Source of the DNA: Nocardioides sp. Root240
Lineage (GTDB): Bacteria; Actinomycetota; Actinomycetes; Propionibacteriales; Nocardioidaceae
Assembly: GCF_001428825.1 (NCBI RefSeq)
Contig: NZ_LMIT01000010.1
Location: 750,586 to 814,585, forward strand
Direction of reading: 5' to 3'
Length of the DNA: 64,000 nucleotides
Part shown: positions 52,106 through 60,482 of the stretch, piece by piece
Numbering within the stretch: the first letter of the stretch is position 1
Layout: each line of letters opens with the position of its first letter
Program-made: the position numbers and the translations under genes
Notes under the pieces: generated by a model
Told to the model about the DNA's origin: nothing
What the model saw: only the letters and a program-made list of their open reading frames with translations
The model's database searches: none

Positions 52106-52233
52106 GACTCACGGCTCGTGGAGCCATCACCCACGGCTCGTGGTGCCATCACCCACGGCTCGTGGAACCATCACCCACGGCTCGTGGAACCATCACCCAC
52201 GGCTCGTGGTGCCATCACCCACGGTTCGTGGGG
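52106..52233. repeat. 22-bp tandem repeat array, six units
   Basis: Six head-to-tail copies of a 22-bp unit, CACCCACGGCTCGTGG plus six bases ending in CAT, fill the gap between the cyclase stop and the DUF5926 stop. Units at 52128, 52150, 52172, 52194 and 52216 differ only in a two-base position (TG or AA) and the last is cut short. The first (52106) is more diverged, and still looser copies reach back to about 52051. Each unit holds a small palindrome CCACG-GCT-CGTGG. Confidence 0.92.
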
Positions 52234-52234
52234 A

Positions 52235-53179
52235 TCAGCGGATGGTGACCTGGCGGTTGGCGAGACCGTTGCGGGCGGCGCGCTGCTCGGTGGTGAGGTC
52301 GGAGGTGTCGGCGAGGGCGGCGTCGAGCTTGGCCTTGAACGCCGTCGCGGCGTCCTCGAGCGGCTCGGGGCCGGTGCCGACGGGGAGGTCCCAGACGGGG
52401 GCCAGCAGGCCGTGGGCGCGGAACATGCCGACGAAGCGGGCGTCCGGGACGATCACGTCGTCGCCGGAGACGTGCAGGCGGGCGAGCGCGTCGAGGAGGG
52501 CGTCCTCGGGCTCGGGCATCACCCAGCGCAGGTGCTCCTTGGCGCCCATCCGGGTCCAGTACGCCGCCGTGACCTCCGTCAGACGAGCGGTCGGCGCCGC
52601 CGCGCCCTCGGCCTGCTCGAGCGCCTGGGCGAGCTCGGAGCTGGCCTCCATGTCGGCGACCCAGTAGTCGAAGCCCTCGTGGACCTCGACGTTCAGCGCG
52701 ACGTCCTCGACGAGGTCCTGCAGGCGCGGGCCGTCGGCGGCCGGGGCGGAGGTGAGGCCGACCATCCCGGCGCCCGGCTCGGCGGCGAGCGCCTCGACCA
52801 GCACCGCGCCGAGATCGCGCGACGGGTCGCCGAAGGCGTGCTGGACCTGCAGGCCGAGCCACACCTCACCGCTGTCACGGACCATCGCGGGCGCCGCCAT
52901 CGGGAGCAGCGTGCAGAGCTTGACCACGCGGTCGGCGTACTCACCCTTGAGCGTCAGGGCAGCAGTCGCGGCCGGCACCAGCTCGCGCAGGGCGACCACG
53001 TCGGCCTCGGACGCCAGGCCCTCGAACGGCCGCTTGACGAAGACCTGGCCTCCGCCGGGCGCGCCGTGGCACGCCTTGTAGCGCTTGCCCGAGCCACAGG
53101 GGCAGGGCTGGCGCGGGCCGACCTCGCCCGGAGCGGTCTCGGTCGCGGCCGACGTCTTGGTGCGGTTCTTCTTCGCCAT
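52235..53179 (-). CDS. DUF5926 family protein with SEC-C motif
   Basis: A 314-residue protein of an actinobacterial conserved family (DUF5926). Near residue 26 lies a zinc-binding SEC-C motif, C-P-C-G-S-G-K-R-Y-K-A-C-H. This is the metal tail known from SecA and other preprotein-linked proteins. The rest is an uncharacterised alpha/beta domain. TAGTCT seven bases before the ATG suggests a leaderless transcript. Confidence 0.82.
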   Translation of the reverse strand: MAKKNRTKTSAATETAPGEVGPRQPCPCGSGKRYKACHGAPGGGQVFVKRPFEGLASEADVVALRELVPAATAALTLKGEYADRVVKLCTLLPMAAPAMVRDSGEVWLGLQVQHAFGDPSRDLGAVLVEALAAEPGAGMVGLTSAPAADGPRLQDLVEDVALNVEVHEGFDYWVADMEASSELAQALEQAEGAAAPTARLTEVTAAYWTRMGAKEHLRWVMPEPEDALLDALARLHVSGDDVIVPDARFVGMFRAHGLLAPVWDLPVGTGPEPLEDAATAFKAKLDAALADTSDLTTEQRAARNGLANRQVTIR

Positions 53180-53186
53180 GGCGCGA

Positions 53187-53192
53187 AGACTA
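53187..53192 (-). promoter_or_regulatory. -10 box TAGTCT overlapping the upstream stop codon
   Basis: TAGTCT ends seven bases before the DUF5926 ATG. Its first three bases are the TAG stop codon of the glycerophosphodiesterase gene (53190-53192). Confidence 0.45.
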
Positions 53193-53981
53193 TTCGGAGG
53201 CGCCGAACCGGGTGTCGAGCAGGTCCAGCATGAACCGCGGCTTGTCGCTGATCACGGCCTTCACCCCGAGGTCGAGGCAGAGGTCGAGGTCCTTCTCCTT
53301 GTTGACCGTCCACACGTGGACGTCGCGACCGCTGCGGGCCAGGCTGTCGCGCAGCCTGGGGTGCTGGCGCAGCATCTTGATGCCCGGACCCATGATCCAG
53401 TCGCGGCCGACCACGCGGCGCAGCATCGGCCAGTGGTTCGGCTTGTCGAACAGCTGGACCAGCTGGACCTCGGGGGCGAGCCGCTCGACCCGCTGGAGCG
53501 CGGTGAACGAGAAGCTCATGATCCGCACCGGGGCGTCCGCGCGGTCCCAGCCGAAGTCGCGCAGCATCTCGACGAGACGCTTCTCGACCAGTCCGCCGTA
53601 CCGGGTCGGGTGCTTGGTCTCGATCGCCATCTCGACGCGGCGGTCGTAGTCGGCGACGGTCTCGAGGAGCTTGCGCAGGGTCAGGACCCCGCGCTCGTCG
53701 TCGTCGTCGGCCTCGTCGTCGAGGTCCGACCAGGGGTTCTTCCACGACGCGAAGTCGAGGTCGGACAGGTCGGCCAGGTCCATCGTGGACACCAGCCCCT
53801 TGGTGGCGGCGGTCCGCCGTAGGTCGCGGTCGTGCACGCACACGAGGTGGCCGTCCGCGGTGAGCCGGACGTCGCACTCGAGGCCGCCGGCGCCGCTGTC
53901 GAGCGCGGTGATGTAGGCACCCAGGGTGTGCTCGGCGATCTCGTGACTCGCGCCCCGGTGGGCGACGACCTGTGGTCGCAT
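53190..53981 (-). CDS. Glycerophosphodiester phosphodiesterase
   Basis: A 263-residue GDPD with the TIM-barrel motif H-R-G-A near the start, E-C-D-V-R-L-T-A-D-G and V-C-H-D-R-D-L, and the late W-T-V-N segment. The two catalytic histidines and metal-binding Glu/Asp are in place. It hydrolyses glycerophosphodiesters to glycerol 3-phosphate and an alcohol. No signal peptide, so it should be cytoplasmic. It lies just upstream of DUF5926 on the same strand. Confidence 0.9.
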   Translation of the reverse strand: MRPQVVAHRGASHEIAEHTLGAYITALDSGAGGLECDVRLTADGHLVCVHDRDLRRTAATKGLVSTMDLADLSDLDFASWKNPWSDLDDEADDDDERGVLTLRKLLETVADYDRRVEMAIETKHPTRYGGLVEKRLVEMLRDFGWDRADAPVRIMSFSFTALQRVERLAPEVQLVQLFDKPNHWPMLRRVVGRDWIMGPGIKMLRQHPRLRDSLARSGRDVHVWTVNKEKDLDLCLDLGVKAVISDKPRFMLDLLDTRFGASE

Positions 53982-54073
53982 GGCTGAATCATGGCAGGTC
54001 TCAGGGTCGCATCCGGGGTGAACCGGGGTCCTTCCCCGATGTGGGACCGGCCCGGGCGAGGCATCGTGGAGGC

Positions 54074-54301
54074 ATGAGCAACTACGACAGCTACCCCGCC
54101 CCGCAGAGCACCCCGAAGGGCCGCCGGCTCACCCGGCGCCGCCACGGCAAGATGGTCGCCGGCGTCTGCGGCGGCATCGCCGACCACCTCGGCATCGACG
54201 CCACCATCGTGCGGCTGCTCCTGGTCGCCGCGGTGATCTTCGGCTTCGGCACCGGGCTCATCCTGTACGTCGCCGGCTGGATCCTGATGCCGGAGGCCTG
54301 A
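54074..54301 (+). CDS. PspC domain protein
   Basis: A 75-residue protein: a short basic N-terminus, the PspC signature V-A-G-V-C-G-G-I-A-D-H-L-G-I-D, and one transmembrane helix ending W-I-L-M-P-E-A. PspC proteins act in envelope-stress (phage-shock) responses. GGAGG lies very close to the ATG. Confidence 0.85.
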   Translation: MSNYDSYPAPQSTPKGRRLTRRRHGKMVAGVCGGIADHLGIDATIVRLLLVAAVIFGFGTGLILYVAGWILMPEA

Positions 54302-54313
54302 CAGGCTGAGGCG

Positions 54314-55102
54314 ATGCCCGATCTCGTCGCCCGCCTGCGCGCCGCCGGCTGTGTCTTCGCCGAGGAGGAGGCCGCCCTCCTGACCGAGGCGGCACCCGAC
54401 GACGCCGCCCTCGAAGCCCTGGTACGACGCCGGATCGACGGCGAGCCCCTCGAGCTCGTGCTCGGGTGGGCCGCCTTCGACGGCCTGCGGGTGGGCATCG
54501 ACCCCGGGGTGTTCGTCCCGCGCCAGCGCACGGCGTACCTCGTCGAGCTCGCGGACGACGCCCTCGCCGCGACCCTCGGCCCCGCGGCCCCGGCGACCGT
54601 GGTCGACCTGTGCTGCGGCAGCGGCGCGCTCGGCCTCGCGCTCGCCCACCGGCGCCCGGGCAGCACCCTGCACGCCACCGACGACCACCCGGCCGCCGTG
54701 GCGTGCGCGGCCCGCAACCTGGCGGAGGTCGGCGGCACCGTCCACCTCGGCGACCTGGCCGCTCCGCTGCCGCTCGGCCTCCGGGGGCAGGTCGACTGCC
54801 TGCTGGCGAACGTTCCCTACGTGCCGACCGACGCCGTCGCGGCGATGCCGCCCGAGTCGCGGGACCACGAGCCGCGGAGCACCGTCGACGGTGGGCCCGA
54901 CGGGCTCGACGTCCTGCGCCGGGTCGCGATGTCAGCGCTCACATGGCTGCGCCCCGGCGGCACGATGCACTCCGAGGTGGCCGTCGGCCAGGTCGACGCG
55001 GCGCTGGCCGCGCTCGGCGCTGCCGGGCTGCGGGCACGCGTCGACCACGACGAGGAGCGCGACGCGACGGTGGTCAGCGGGACTTCGCCTTCGGGGTCGT
55101 GA
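54314..55102 (+). CDS. PrmC/HemK-related protein-(glutamine-N5) methyltransferase, substrate unknown
   Basis: A 262-residue SAM-dependent methyltransferase of the PrmC-related group. The SAM motif V-V-D-L-C-C-G-S-G-A-L-G is present, and the substrate motif N-P-P-Y reads N-V-P-Y. The proline-to-valine change and the short N-terminal domain separate it from true release-factor methyltransferases. Its 3' end overlaps the convergent kinase gene by 29 bases. It starts 12 bases after the PspC gene. Confidence 0.82.
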   Translation: MPDLVARLRAAGCVFAEEEAALLTEAAPDDAALEALVRRRIDGEPLELVLGWAAFDGLRVGIDPGVFVPRQRTAYLVELADDALAATLGPAAPATVVDLCCGSGALGLALAHRRPGSTLHATDDHPAAVACAARNLAEVGGTVHLGDLAAPLPLGLRGQVDCLLANVPYVPTDAVAAMPPESRDHEPRSTVDGGPDGLDVLRRVAMSALTWLRPGGTMHSEVAVGQVDAALAALGAAGLRARVDHDEERDATVVSGTSPSGS

Positions 55103-56768
55103 CACTCGCCCCGTCGGTCACGGCCTCCAGCAGGTCCGCGAGCCCCTGCTTGTCGGCGGTGCGCCCGGACACGGAGATCTCGAGCGCGGCCTCGCCGGCG
55201 TCGTTGGGCAGCCAGCGGAAGAAGTTGTAGCGGACCCGGTTGTTGCCGTCGCGGTAGGTGTAGTAGACCGTGTCGGCGGTCTGGTCGTAGACGTCCGGGT
55301 CCTTCAGCTTCTCGAGCTCCACGACCTTCGCGGCGAGTGTCGCGGGTACGCCGATCGGCGTGGACAACGCACGGAGCCGGACGCTGAAGCCGCCGACCAG
55401 TGGTTCGCCCGCGGGGCGCCACCGGACCTGCCCGACGTCGTCGATCTCGTCGTCGGGCAGCACGCCGAGGTCCTCGTTCTTCGCCCCGAGCCGGTAGGCG
55501 ACCCAGCCGACGGGCACCGGGTAGGTCCACGCCACGCCACTGGTCCGGACGACGTGGGTGTCGTACTCCTGGCCGTTCGGGAGCTGCAGCGCGGGGAAGT
55601 CGATGTCCGGCTCGGGCTCGCCGAGCGGTGTCTGCGACGGCGTCGGGGTCGGGGACGAGCTGGGCGCGCTGCTGGGCGACCTCGGCTCGCCGTCGTCGCT
55701 GCCGCCGAGCAGACGGGTGGCGCCATACGCCGCCCCGAAGGTCACGAGCAGGACGAGCAGCGAGAGCAGGGCCAGCGGCAGGATCCGCCGTCCCCTCGGG
55801 GGCTCCGGCGGCGTCGCGGGAGCCGCGGGAGCCGCCGGACGTTCGGGCGCGATCGTCACCGCGGGCTCGTCCCGGTCCTGCGTGGGCAGCTGGGTCGGCA
55901 CGGCCTGGGGCGGGCCGAGCCGCCGCTCCGCCGTACCGGTCAGGGCCTCGCGCTGCACCGCGGTCCGCTCGGCCCAGCGCAGCCCGGCGACGAAGGACGG
56001 TACGTCGGGCCAGCGGTCGTCGGGATCGACCGCGAGCGCGCGCAGCACGACGGAGTCGTAGGCCGGCGCGACGTCCGCGATGAGGGAGGGCGCCGCCGGC
56101 AGCTCGGGCTGCATCAACGAGCTGAAGCCACCCTCGCGGACCAGCCGCCCGGTCAGCAGGTGGTAGGCGACCGCGCCCAGCGCGTGCACGTCGGCGCGGA
56201 GGTCCAGCCCGACGCCGTTGGCCTGCTCCGGAGCCATGTACGACGGCGTGCCGACCACCTGGGTCAGCCCGCTCGCGTGCAGCATCGCCTTGGCGACGCC
56301 GAGGTCGGCGACGAGCACCCGCTCCCCGCCGTCGGGCGTGGAGCGGAGCAGCAGGTTCTGCGGCTTGATGTCGCGGTGGATCACGCCGTGGCGGTGCAGC
56401 ACCGCGATGCCGTCGCCCGCCTGGGCCATGAGGTCGACGACCCGGTCGGCGGGCATCGGCACGCCGGGCTGGAGCAGGTCCGCGACGGTGCCGCGGTCGG
56501 CGTACGACATGACGAAGTAGGGCGTGCCGTCGACCGCGCCGATGTCGTAGACCCGCACCACGTGGTCGGAGTCGGCCCGGCGCAGGATGCGCGCCTCCTC
56601 GAGGAAGCGGTCGCAGACGTCCTGCCGCTGGGCCCAGTTGTCGGCGAGGGCCTTCACCGCGACGGGGGAGTCCAGCTCGTCGTCGTGGTAGAGCCAGACG
56701 GTCGCGAAACCACCGGCTCCGATCCGGTCGACGCGGCGGAGCCTCCCGAGTCGCTCCGGCAGGGACAC
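55074..56768 (-). CDS. Membrane Ser/Thr protein kinase
   Basis: A 564-residue receptor-like kinase. Residues 1-265 are a Hanks-type kinase: G-A-G-G-F-A-T-V, catalytic Lys39 in V-A-V-K, H-R-D-I-K-P-Q-N (131-138), D-L-G in place of D-F-G (155-157) and A-P-E-Q. A Pro/Ala-rich linker leads to one transmembrane helix (~328-350) and an extracellular Ser/Pro stalk with a ~160-residue domain that is not PASTA. GTG at 56768. It is divergent from an ECF sigma factor gene, so it may signal to or be controlled by it. Confidence 0.88.
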   Translation of the reverse strand: MSLPERLGRLRRVDRIGAGGFATVWLYHDDELDSPVAVKALADNWAQRQDVCDRFLEEARILRRADSDHVVRVYDIGAVDGTPYFVMSYADRGTVADLLQPGVPMPADRVVDLMAQAGDGIAVLHRHGVIHRDIKPQNLLLRSTPDGGERVLVADLGVAKAMLHASGLTQVVGTPSYMAPEQANGVGLDLRADVHALGAVAYHLLTGRLVREGGFSSLMQPELPAAPSLIADVAPAYDSVVLRALAVDPDDRWPDVPSFVAGLRWAERTAVQREALTGTAERRLGPPQAVPTQLPTQDRDEPAVTIAPERPAAPAAPATPPEPPRGRRILPLALLSLLVLLVTFGAAYGATRLLGGSDDGEPRSPSSAPSSSPTPTPSQTPLGEPEPDIDFPALQLPNGQEYDTHVVRTSGVAWTYPVPVGWVAYRLGAKNEDLGVLPDDEIDDVGQVRWRPAGEPLVGGFSVRLRALSTPIGVPATLAAKVVELEKLKDPDVYDQTADTVYYTYRDGNNRVRYNFFRWLPNDAGEAALEISVSGRTADKQGLADLLEAVTDGASVTTPKAKSR

Positions 56769-56831
56769 GCTGCGTATTGTGCCTGACGGAGCAGGGTGCA
56801 AACGCCACGCGCCCGACTCGGGGAGGCTGTC

Positions 56832-57377
56832 ATGGAGGAGCTCGATCTCGACGAGGTCGCGCTGCGCGCTGCCGCGGGCGACCGCGACGCACTCGAGGAC
56901 CTGCTGGCCGCGATCCAGCCGCGGGTCCGCCGCATCTGCGGACGGATGCTGCTGCACCCGCAGGACGCGGAGGAGGCCACGCAGGACGCGCTGCTCCTGG
57001 TGGCCACCAAGATCGGCACCTTCGCCGGGCGCAGCAAGTTCACGACTTGGCTGCACGCGGTCGCGTCCAACAGCGCGCGCTCGACGTACCGGACCCTGAA
57101 GCGGCGCTCCGCCGAGCACGCGGTCGACGAGATGCCCGTGTACGCCGACCCGCGCACGACGAGCGTCATCGCCGGCAGCCGGCTCGACCTGCTGGAGGCG
57201 CTCGAGGTGCTCGCCACGAGCCACCCCGAGCTCGTCGAGCCGCTCGTGCTGCGTGACGTGCAGGAGCTCGACTACAACGAGATCGCGCGCCTGCTCGACA
57301 CCCCGCTCGGCACGATCAAGTCCCGCATCCACCACGCGCGCCAGGCCGTGCGGCCGCTGCTGCGCGTGCACGACTGA
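56832..57377 (+). CDS. ECF-type RNA polymerase sigma factor
   Basis: A 181-residue sigma-70 family protein with region 2 (E-A-T-Q-D-A-L-L-L-V-A-T-K and F-T-T-W-L-H-A-V-A-S-N) and region 4 (L-D-Y-N-E-I-A-R-L-L-D-T-P-L-G-T-I-K-S-R-I-H-H-A). GGGAGG lies about five bases before the ATG at 56832; a GTG at 56796 would add 12 residues. No anti-sigma gene is adjacent. The divergent membrane kinase is the natural candidate for its control. Confidence 0.88.
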   Translation: MEELDLDEVALRAAAGDRDALEDLLAAIQPRVRRICGRMLLHPQDAEEATQDALLLVATKIGTFAGRSKFTTWLHAVASNSARSTYRTLKRRSAEHAVDEMPVYADPRTTSVIAGSRLDLLEALEVLATSHPELVEPLVLRDVQELDYNEIARLLDTPLGTIKSRIHHARQAVRPLLRVHD

Positions 57378-57378
57378 C

Positions 57379-57567
57379 CGCTACTGGTTCGGCGCGCGGG
57401 AGTTTCGTCGTCCAAGTACGTGAGTTTCACCGGCCGGCCGGTGAAACTCATGGTTGGACGACGAAGTTTCCTCGTCCAAGCGTGAGTTTCGTCGTCCAAG
57501 TACGCCAGTTTCACCGGCCGGCCGGTGAAACTCCCATTTTCTCGCGCCGCTACTGGTCCGGCGCGCG
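57379..57567. repeat. Palindromic repeat element flanked by a 20-bp duplication
   Basis: Two copies of a long palindrome (57422-57449, perfect over 28 bases, GAGTTTCACCGGCC and its complement; 57507-57532, 26 bases) are each preceded by the same 20-base block (GAGTTTCGTCGTCCAAGTAC at 57400 and 57484). An inverted copy of that block lies between them. The whole is flanked by direct repeats CGCTACTGGTTCGGCGCGCG (57379-57398) and the same with one change (57548-57567). The right-hand repeat carries the stop codon of the downstream gene. Confidence 0.85.
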
Positions 57568-60381
57568 CAGCGCCACCGTGCCCGTCGTGTCGGCGATCTG
57601 GCACTCCGACGGGTGCTGCGAGCGCACCCCGACGTCGTACGACGCCCCCTGGAGCCGCGTCACGACGTCGGACCCCGACGGCATCCGCACGCCGCGTCCC
57701 GACCACGTGCGGCCGTCCTGCGACGAGGGCTCCAGCCTGATCAGGAAGCTGCCGTACGGACCCACGGACTGCACGCCCGCGCGGTGCGGGTCGTGCACGA
57801 CGACCTGGCAGAACAGGCCGGTCGGGTCGGCGTCGGCCTCGACGACCGAGGCGACGACGTCGACGGTCAGCGGGTCGGTCCGTCCGCGCGGGTCGGCGGT
57901 CATCGTGAAGCCCTTGATGTCCGGGAAGGACGGCAGGCCGCTGGCGTCGGCGAGGGCCCGCTCGGCGTCGGCGGTCGCGCGCTCGCGGACCTCGCCGATC
58001 AGCAGGTGCGCCACGGCCAGGCACGGGTCGGCGGCGGAGCCGAGCACCGGGGCGTCCAGCGCCTCGCCCGCCGAGGCCAGCGCGGTGTCGAAGCCCGCGG
58101 GTGCCTTCGCGGTGTCGCAGGGCACGCCGAGCTGCTTCATCACCTCGACCGCGAGCTGGTCGAGCTCGCCGGCGGCGATCGCCTCCAGCTGATCGGTGGT
58201 CGGCAGCGACGGCGGCAGGCCGACCGAGGCGAGGACGGCGGTGACCGCGGCGCGGGTCGCGAAACCGACGACCGTCTCGCACCCGCTGCCGGCGCCGCCG
58301 TCCGCAGCACCGAGCGCGACGCAGAGCGGGTTGTACTTCGCGATGGCGGAGACCACCCCGTCGATCACGCCGTTGTAGGCGTAGGACACCAGCTCGTAGA
58401 CCTGCACGACCACGCCCACGACCACACCGGCCGCGTCGACGACGAAGTCGACGACGTCGCAGTACCAGGCGTCGCAGCCCTTCGGTGGCGGGAAGGCGCC
58501 CGGGCACCAGGTGCCGTCCTGCGGGTAGAACTGGCTGGCGACGTAGGTCGTCAGGTCGCCCTTGACGCCGCCGTAGCCGTACGACTCGTAGGTGGGCCGC
58601 GTGGCCAGCGTCCACGGGACGTCGACGATCAGGCAGCCGACGGCCTTCGGGTTCGGTGCCCGGCCGGCGTCGAGGTACAGGTTCTCGACCTGGAAGTCGA
58701 CGCCGGTGCCCTTCGACTGGTGGACCGGCAGGTGCACGAGGACGTCCGGCGATGCCGCGGCCGGGCCGGTCTCGGTCACGACCCGCACGTAGACCGTGCT
58801 GCCCTCGACCGGCAGCTCGACCGGCGGGCTCGGATCGGTGAGAGCGCTCACAGGCACCAGCGAGGCGTACGCCGGCGTGCTCGCCAAGGTCCCCGTCGGG
58901 ACCGGGGGCTTGAGCGCCACCGCGGTCCCCTTCGGTACCGCGCCTCCCTCGGGCTCGGCGTCGGCACGAGGGATGTCTGCGGTGTCGACGGTGAACGTGC
59001 CCTTCGCGTCGCCCTCGGAGACGCCGGAGGCGAGCAGGCCGGACGGCGAGAGCGCGAGGTCCGACGTGCGGGAGTCGAGCGCGAGCACCTGCCAGCGCAC
59101 CCGCGTCGCGGCGGGCGAGGCGGCGGTCCAGGTGAAGGTCAGCTCCTGGTGCTGCGAGCCCAGCTGGATCCCGGTGCGCTCGCCATCGGGCGTGCTCACG
59201 GTCAGCGACACCGCCGACGGCTCCCCGACGATGCTCGCCAGCGAGCGGTCCGAGGGCACCCGCAGCTGGCCGGTCGCGACCCGCCGCGGGAACTCACCGG
59301 ACTGCCACACCTCGAGCTCGAGCCGACGCCCGTCGAGGGCGGGCAGCAGGTGCGCGATCGAGGTCTTCGTGCCGGCGTCGAGCGCCTCGTCCTGAGAGGC
59401 GGGGACGCGGATCCACGGCCGGCCGTCGACGGACAGGTGGAGGAAGACGCCGGAGGCCGCCTTCGGGATCGTGAGGACACCGTCGACGACCGACGCGTCG
59501 CCGGTCCAGCCGTAGCCCTGGGCGCAGCGGTCGGGGACGGTCACCTCGACGGTGCCGGAGTCGCGTCCGCCCGAGCGGGCGAAGAAGGCATGCGTGCCCG
59601 GCGACAGGTCGCGGACCGTGCTGCGCACCTCGACCCAGCCCGACGTCGAGCCGCCGCCACGGTAGTAGGTGATGGCAGCGCTCACACCCTCCGCATGGAG
59701 CTCCACACCGCAACCACTCGCCTGCGCGCTCAACGTGAACGGACCGAGGGATGCGGCGGGGCCCACGGTGATCTCGTCACCGTCGACCAGCGACGCCCCG
59801 GCGTCGGGCGCCACCTTCACGACGAGAGCGCCACCACGGATCCCACCGACCAGTGCCGACACGGGGACGCCGAGCCGCGCGGCCACGTCGCGCGGGCGCT
59901 CGTCCTCCAGCACCGGTACGACGACCGGCACGTCCACCTCGCCCGGCGCCGCGCCGACCAGCACGGCGACCGGCGCCGTCTCCGCCACCTTGCCGTCGCC
60001 GTCGGTCACGACCGCGTGCACGGTGTGCTGCCCGACGCTGAGCGCGGGCAGCGCGAGGTCGAGCGCGCCGCCCCTGCCGGCCCGGTCGGTGCCGAGTCGG
60101 ACCTCGTCCACGACCCGGCTGCCGTCGTACAGGGTGACGGAGGTGGTGCCGGCGTCGCTGAAGCCCTCGGCGGTGAACCGGAAACGGGAGCCGATCCGGC
60201 CGCGGTCGGTGCCGTTGAGCGAGAGCGTGCTCGGGAAGGGCATCGCGGCGTAGCGCGGCGGCTCGGCGGCGGCGGGTTCGTCGTCCCCGCCGCGGCGGTC
60301 GAGGACCAGGACGGTCACGCCGACGGTGAGCAGGGACCAGGCGACCACGTGGGCGACCCAGGCCCAGACCCGACGAGGCAT
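57550..60381 (-). CDS. Large cell-surface protein with Ig-like regions
   Basis: A 943-residue protein. One N-terminal transmembrane segment (about residues 8-27) is followed by an entirely extracellular body. The first ~500 residues read as repeated beta-sandwich (Ig-like) stretches such as T-S-V-T-L-Y-D-G-S and V-E-V-T-V-P-D. The C-terminal ~400 are cysteine-containing, with a hydrophobic stretch (V-V-G-V-V-V-Q-V-Y-E-L-V) near the middle. No enzymatic motif is seen. The ATG lies six bases after TACTCT (leaderless). It is divergent from another surface protein. Confidence 0.72.
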   Translation of the reverse strand: MPRRVWAWVAHVVAWSLLTVGVTVLVLDRRGGDDEPAAAEPPRYAAMPFPSTLSLNGTDRGRIGSRFRFTAEGFSDAGTTSVTLYDGSRVVDEVRLGTDRAGRGGALDLALPALSVGQHTVHAVVTDGDGKVAETAPVAVLVGAAPGEVDVPVVVPVLEDERPRDVAARLGVPVSALVGGIRGGALVVKVAPDAGASLVDGDEITVGPAASLGPFTLSAQASGCGVELHAEGVSAAITYYRGGGSTSGWVEVRSTVRDLSPGTHAFFARSGGRDSGTVEVTVPDRCAQGYGWTGDASVVDGVLTIPKAASGVFLHLSVDGRPWIRVPASQDEALDAGTKTSIAHLLPALDGRRLELEVWQSGEFPRRVATGQLRVPSDRSLASIVGEPSAVSLTVSTPDGERTGIQLGSQHQELTFTWTAASPAATRVRWQVLALDSRTSDLALSPSGLLASGVSEGDAKGTFTVDTADIPRADAEPEGGAVPKGTAVALKPPVPTGTLASTPAYASLVPVSALTDPSPPVELPVEGSTVYVRVVTETGPAAASPDVLVHLPVHQSKGTGVDFQVENLYLDAGRAPNPKAVGCLIVDVPWTLATRPTYESYGYGGVKGDLTTYVASQFYPQDGTWCPGAFPPPKGCDAWYCDVVDFVVDAAGVVVGVVVQVYELVSYAYNGVIDGVVSAIAKYNPLCVALGAADGGAGSGCETVVGFATRAAVTAVLASVGLPPSLPTTDQLEAIAAGELDQLAVEVMKQLGVPCDTAKAPAGFDTALASAGEALDAPVLGSAADPCLAVAHLLIGEVRERATADAERALADASGLPSFPDIKGFTMTADPRGRTDPLTVDVVASVVEADADPTGLFCQVVVHDPHRAGVQSVGPYGSFLIRLEPSSQDGRTWSGRGVRMPSGSDVVTRLQGASYDVGVRSQHPSECQIADTTGTVALRAPDQ

Positions 60382-60387
60382 GGCGCG

Positions 60388-60393
60388 AGAGTA
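60388..60393 (-). promoter_or_regulatory. -10 box TACTCT, leaderless start of the large surface protein
   Basis: TACTCT ends six bases before the ATG at 60381. Confidence 0.55.
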
Positions 60394-60470
60394 GGCCCGC
60401 GCAACCCGCTCCGGGCCGGTCTCGCGCGTGATTACGACGAATCCCTACCCACGCCGGCCTTCCGGCGTCG

Positions 60471-60476
60471 TACGGT
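60471..60476 (+). promoter_or_regulatory. -10 box TACGGT, leaderless start of the second surface protein
   Basis: TACGGT ends six bases before the ATG at 60483. With 60388-60393 it forms a divergent promoter pair about 80 bases apart. Confidence 0.55.
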
Positions 60477-60482
60477 CGGGCC

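Noticed and set aside
52106..52233. Could the regular repeats be a CRISPR array?
   Set aside because: The units are directly adjacent with a fixed 22-bp period and no unique spacers; no cas gene is nearby.
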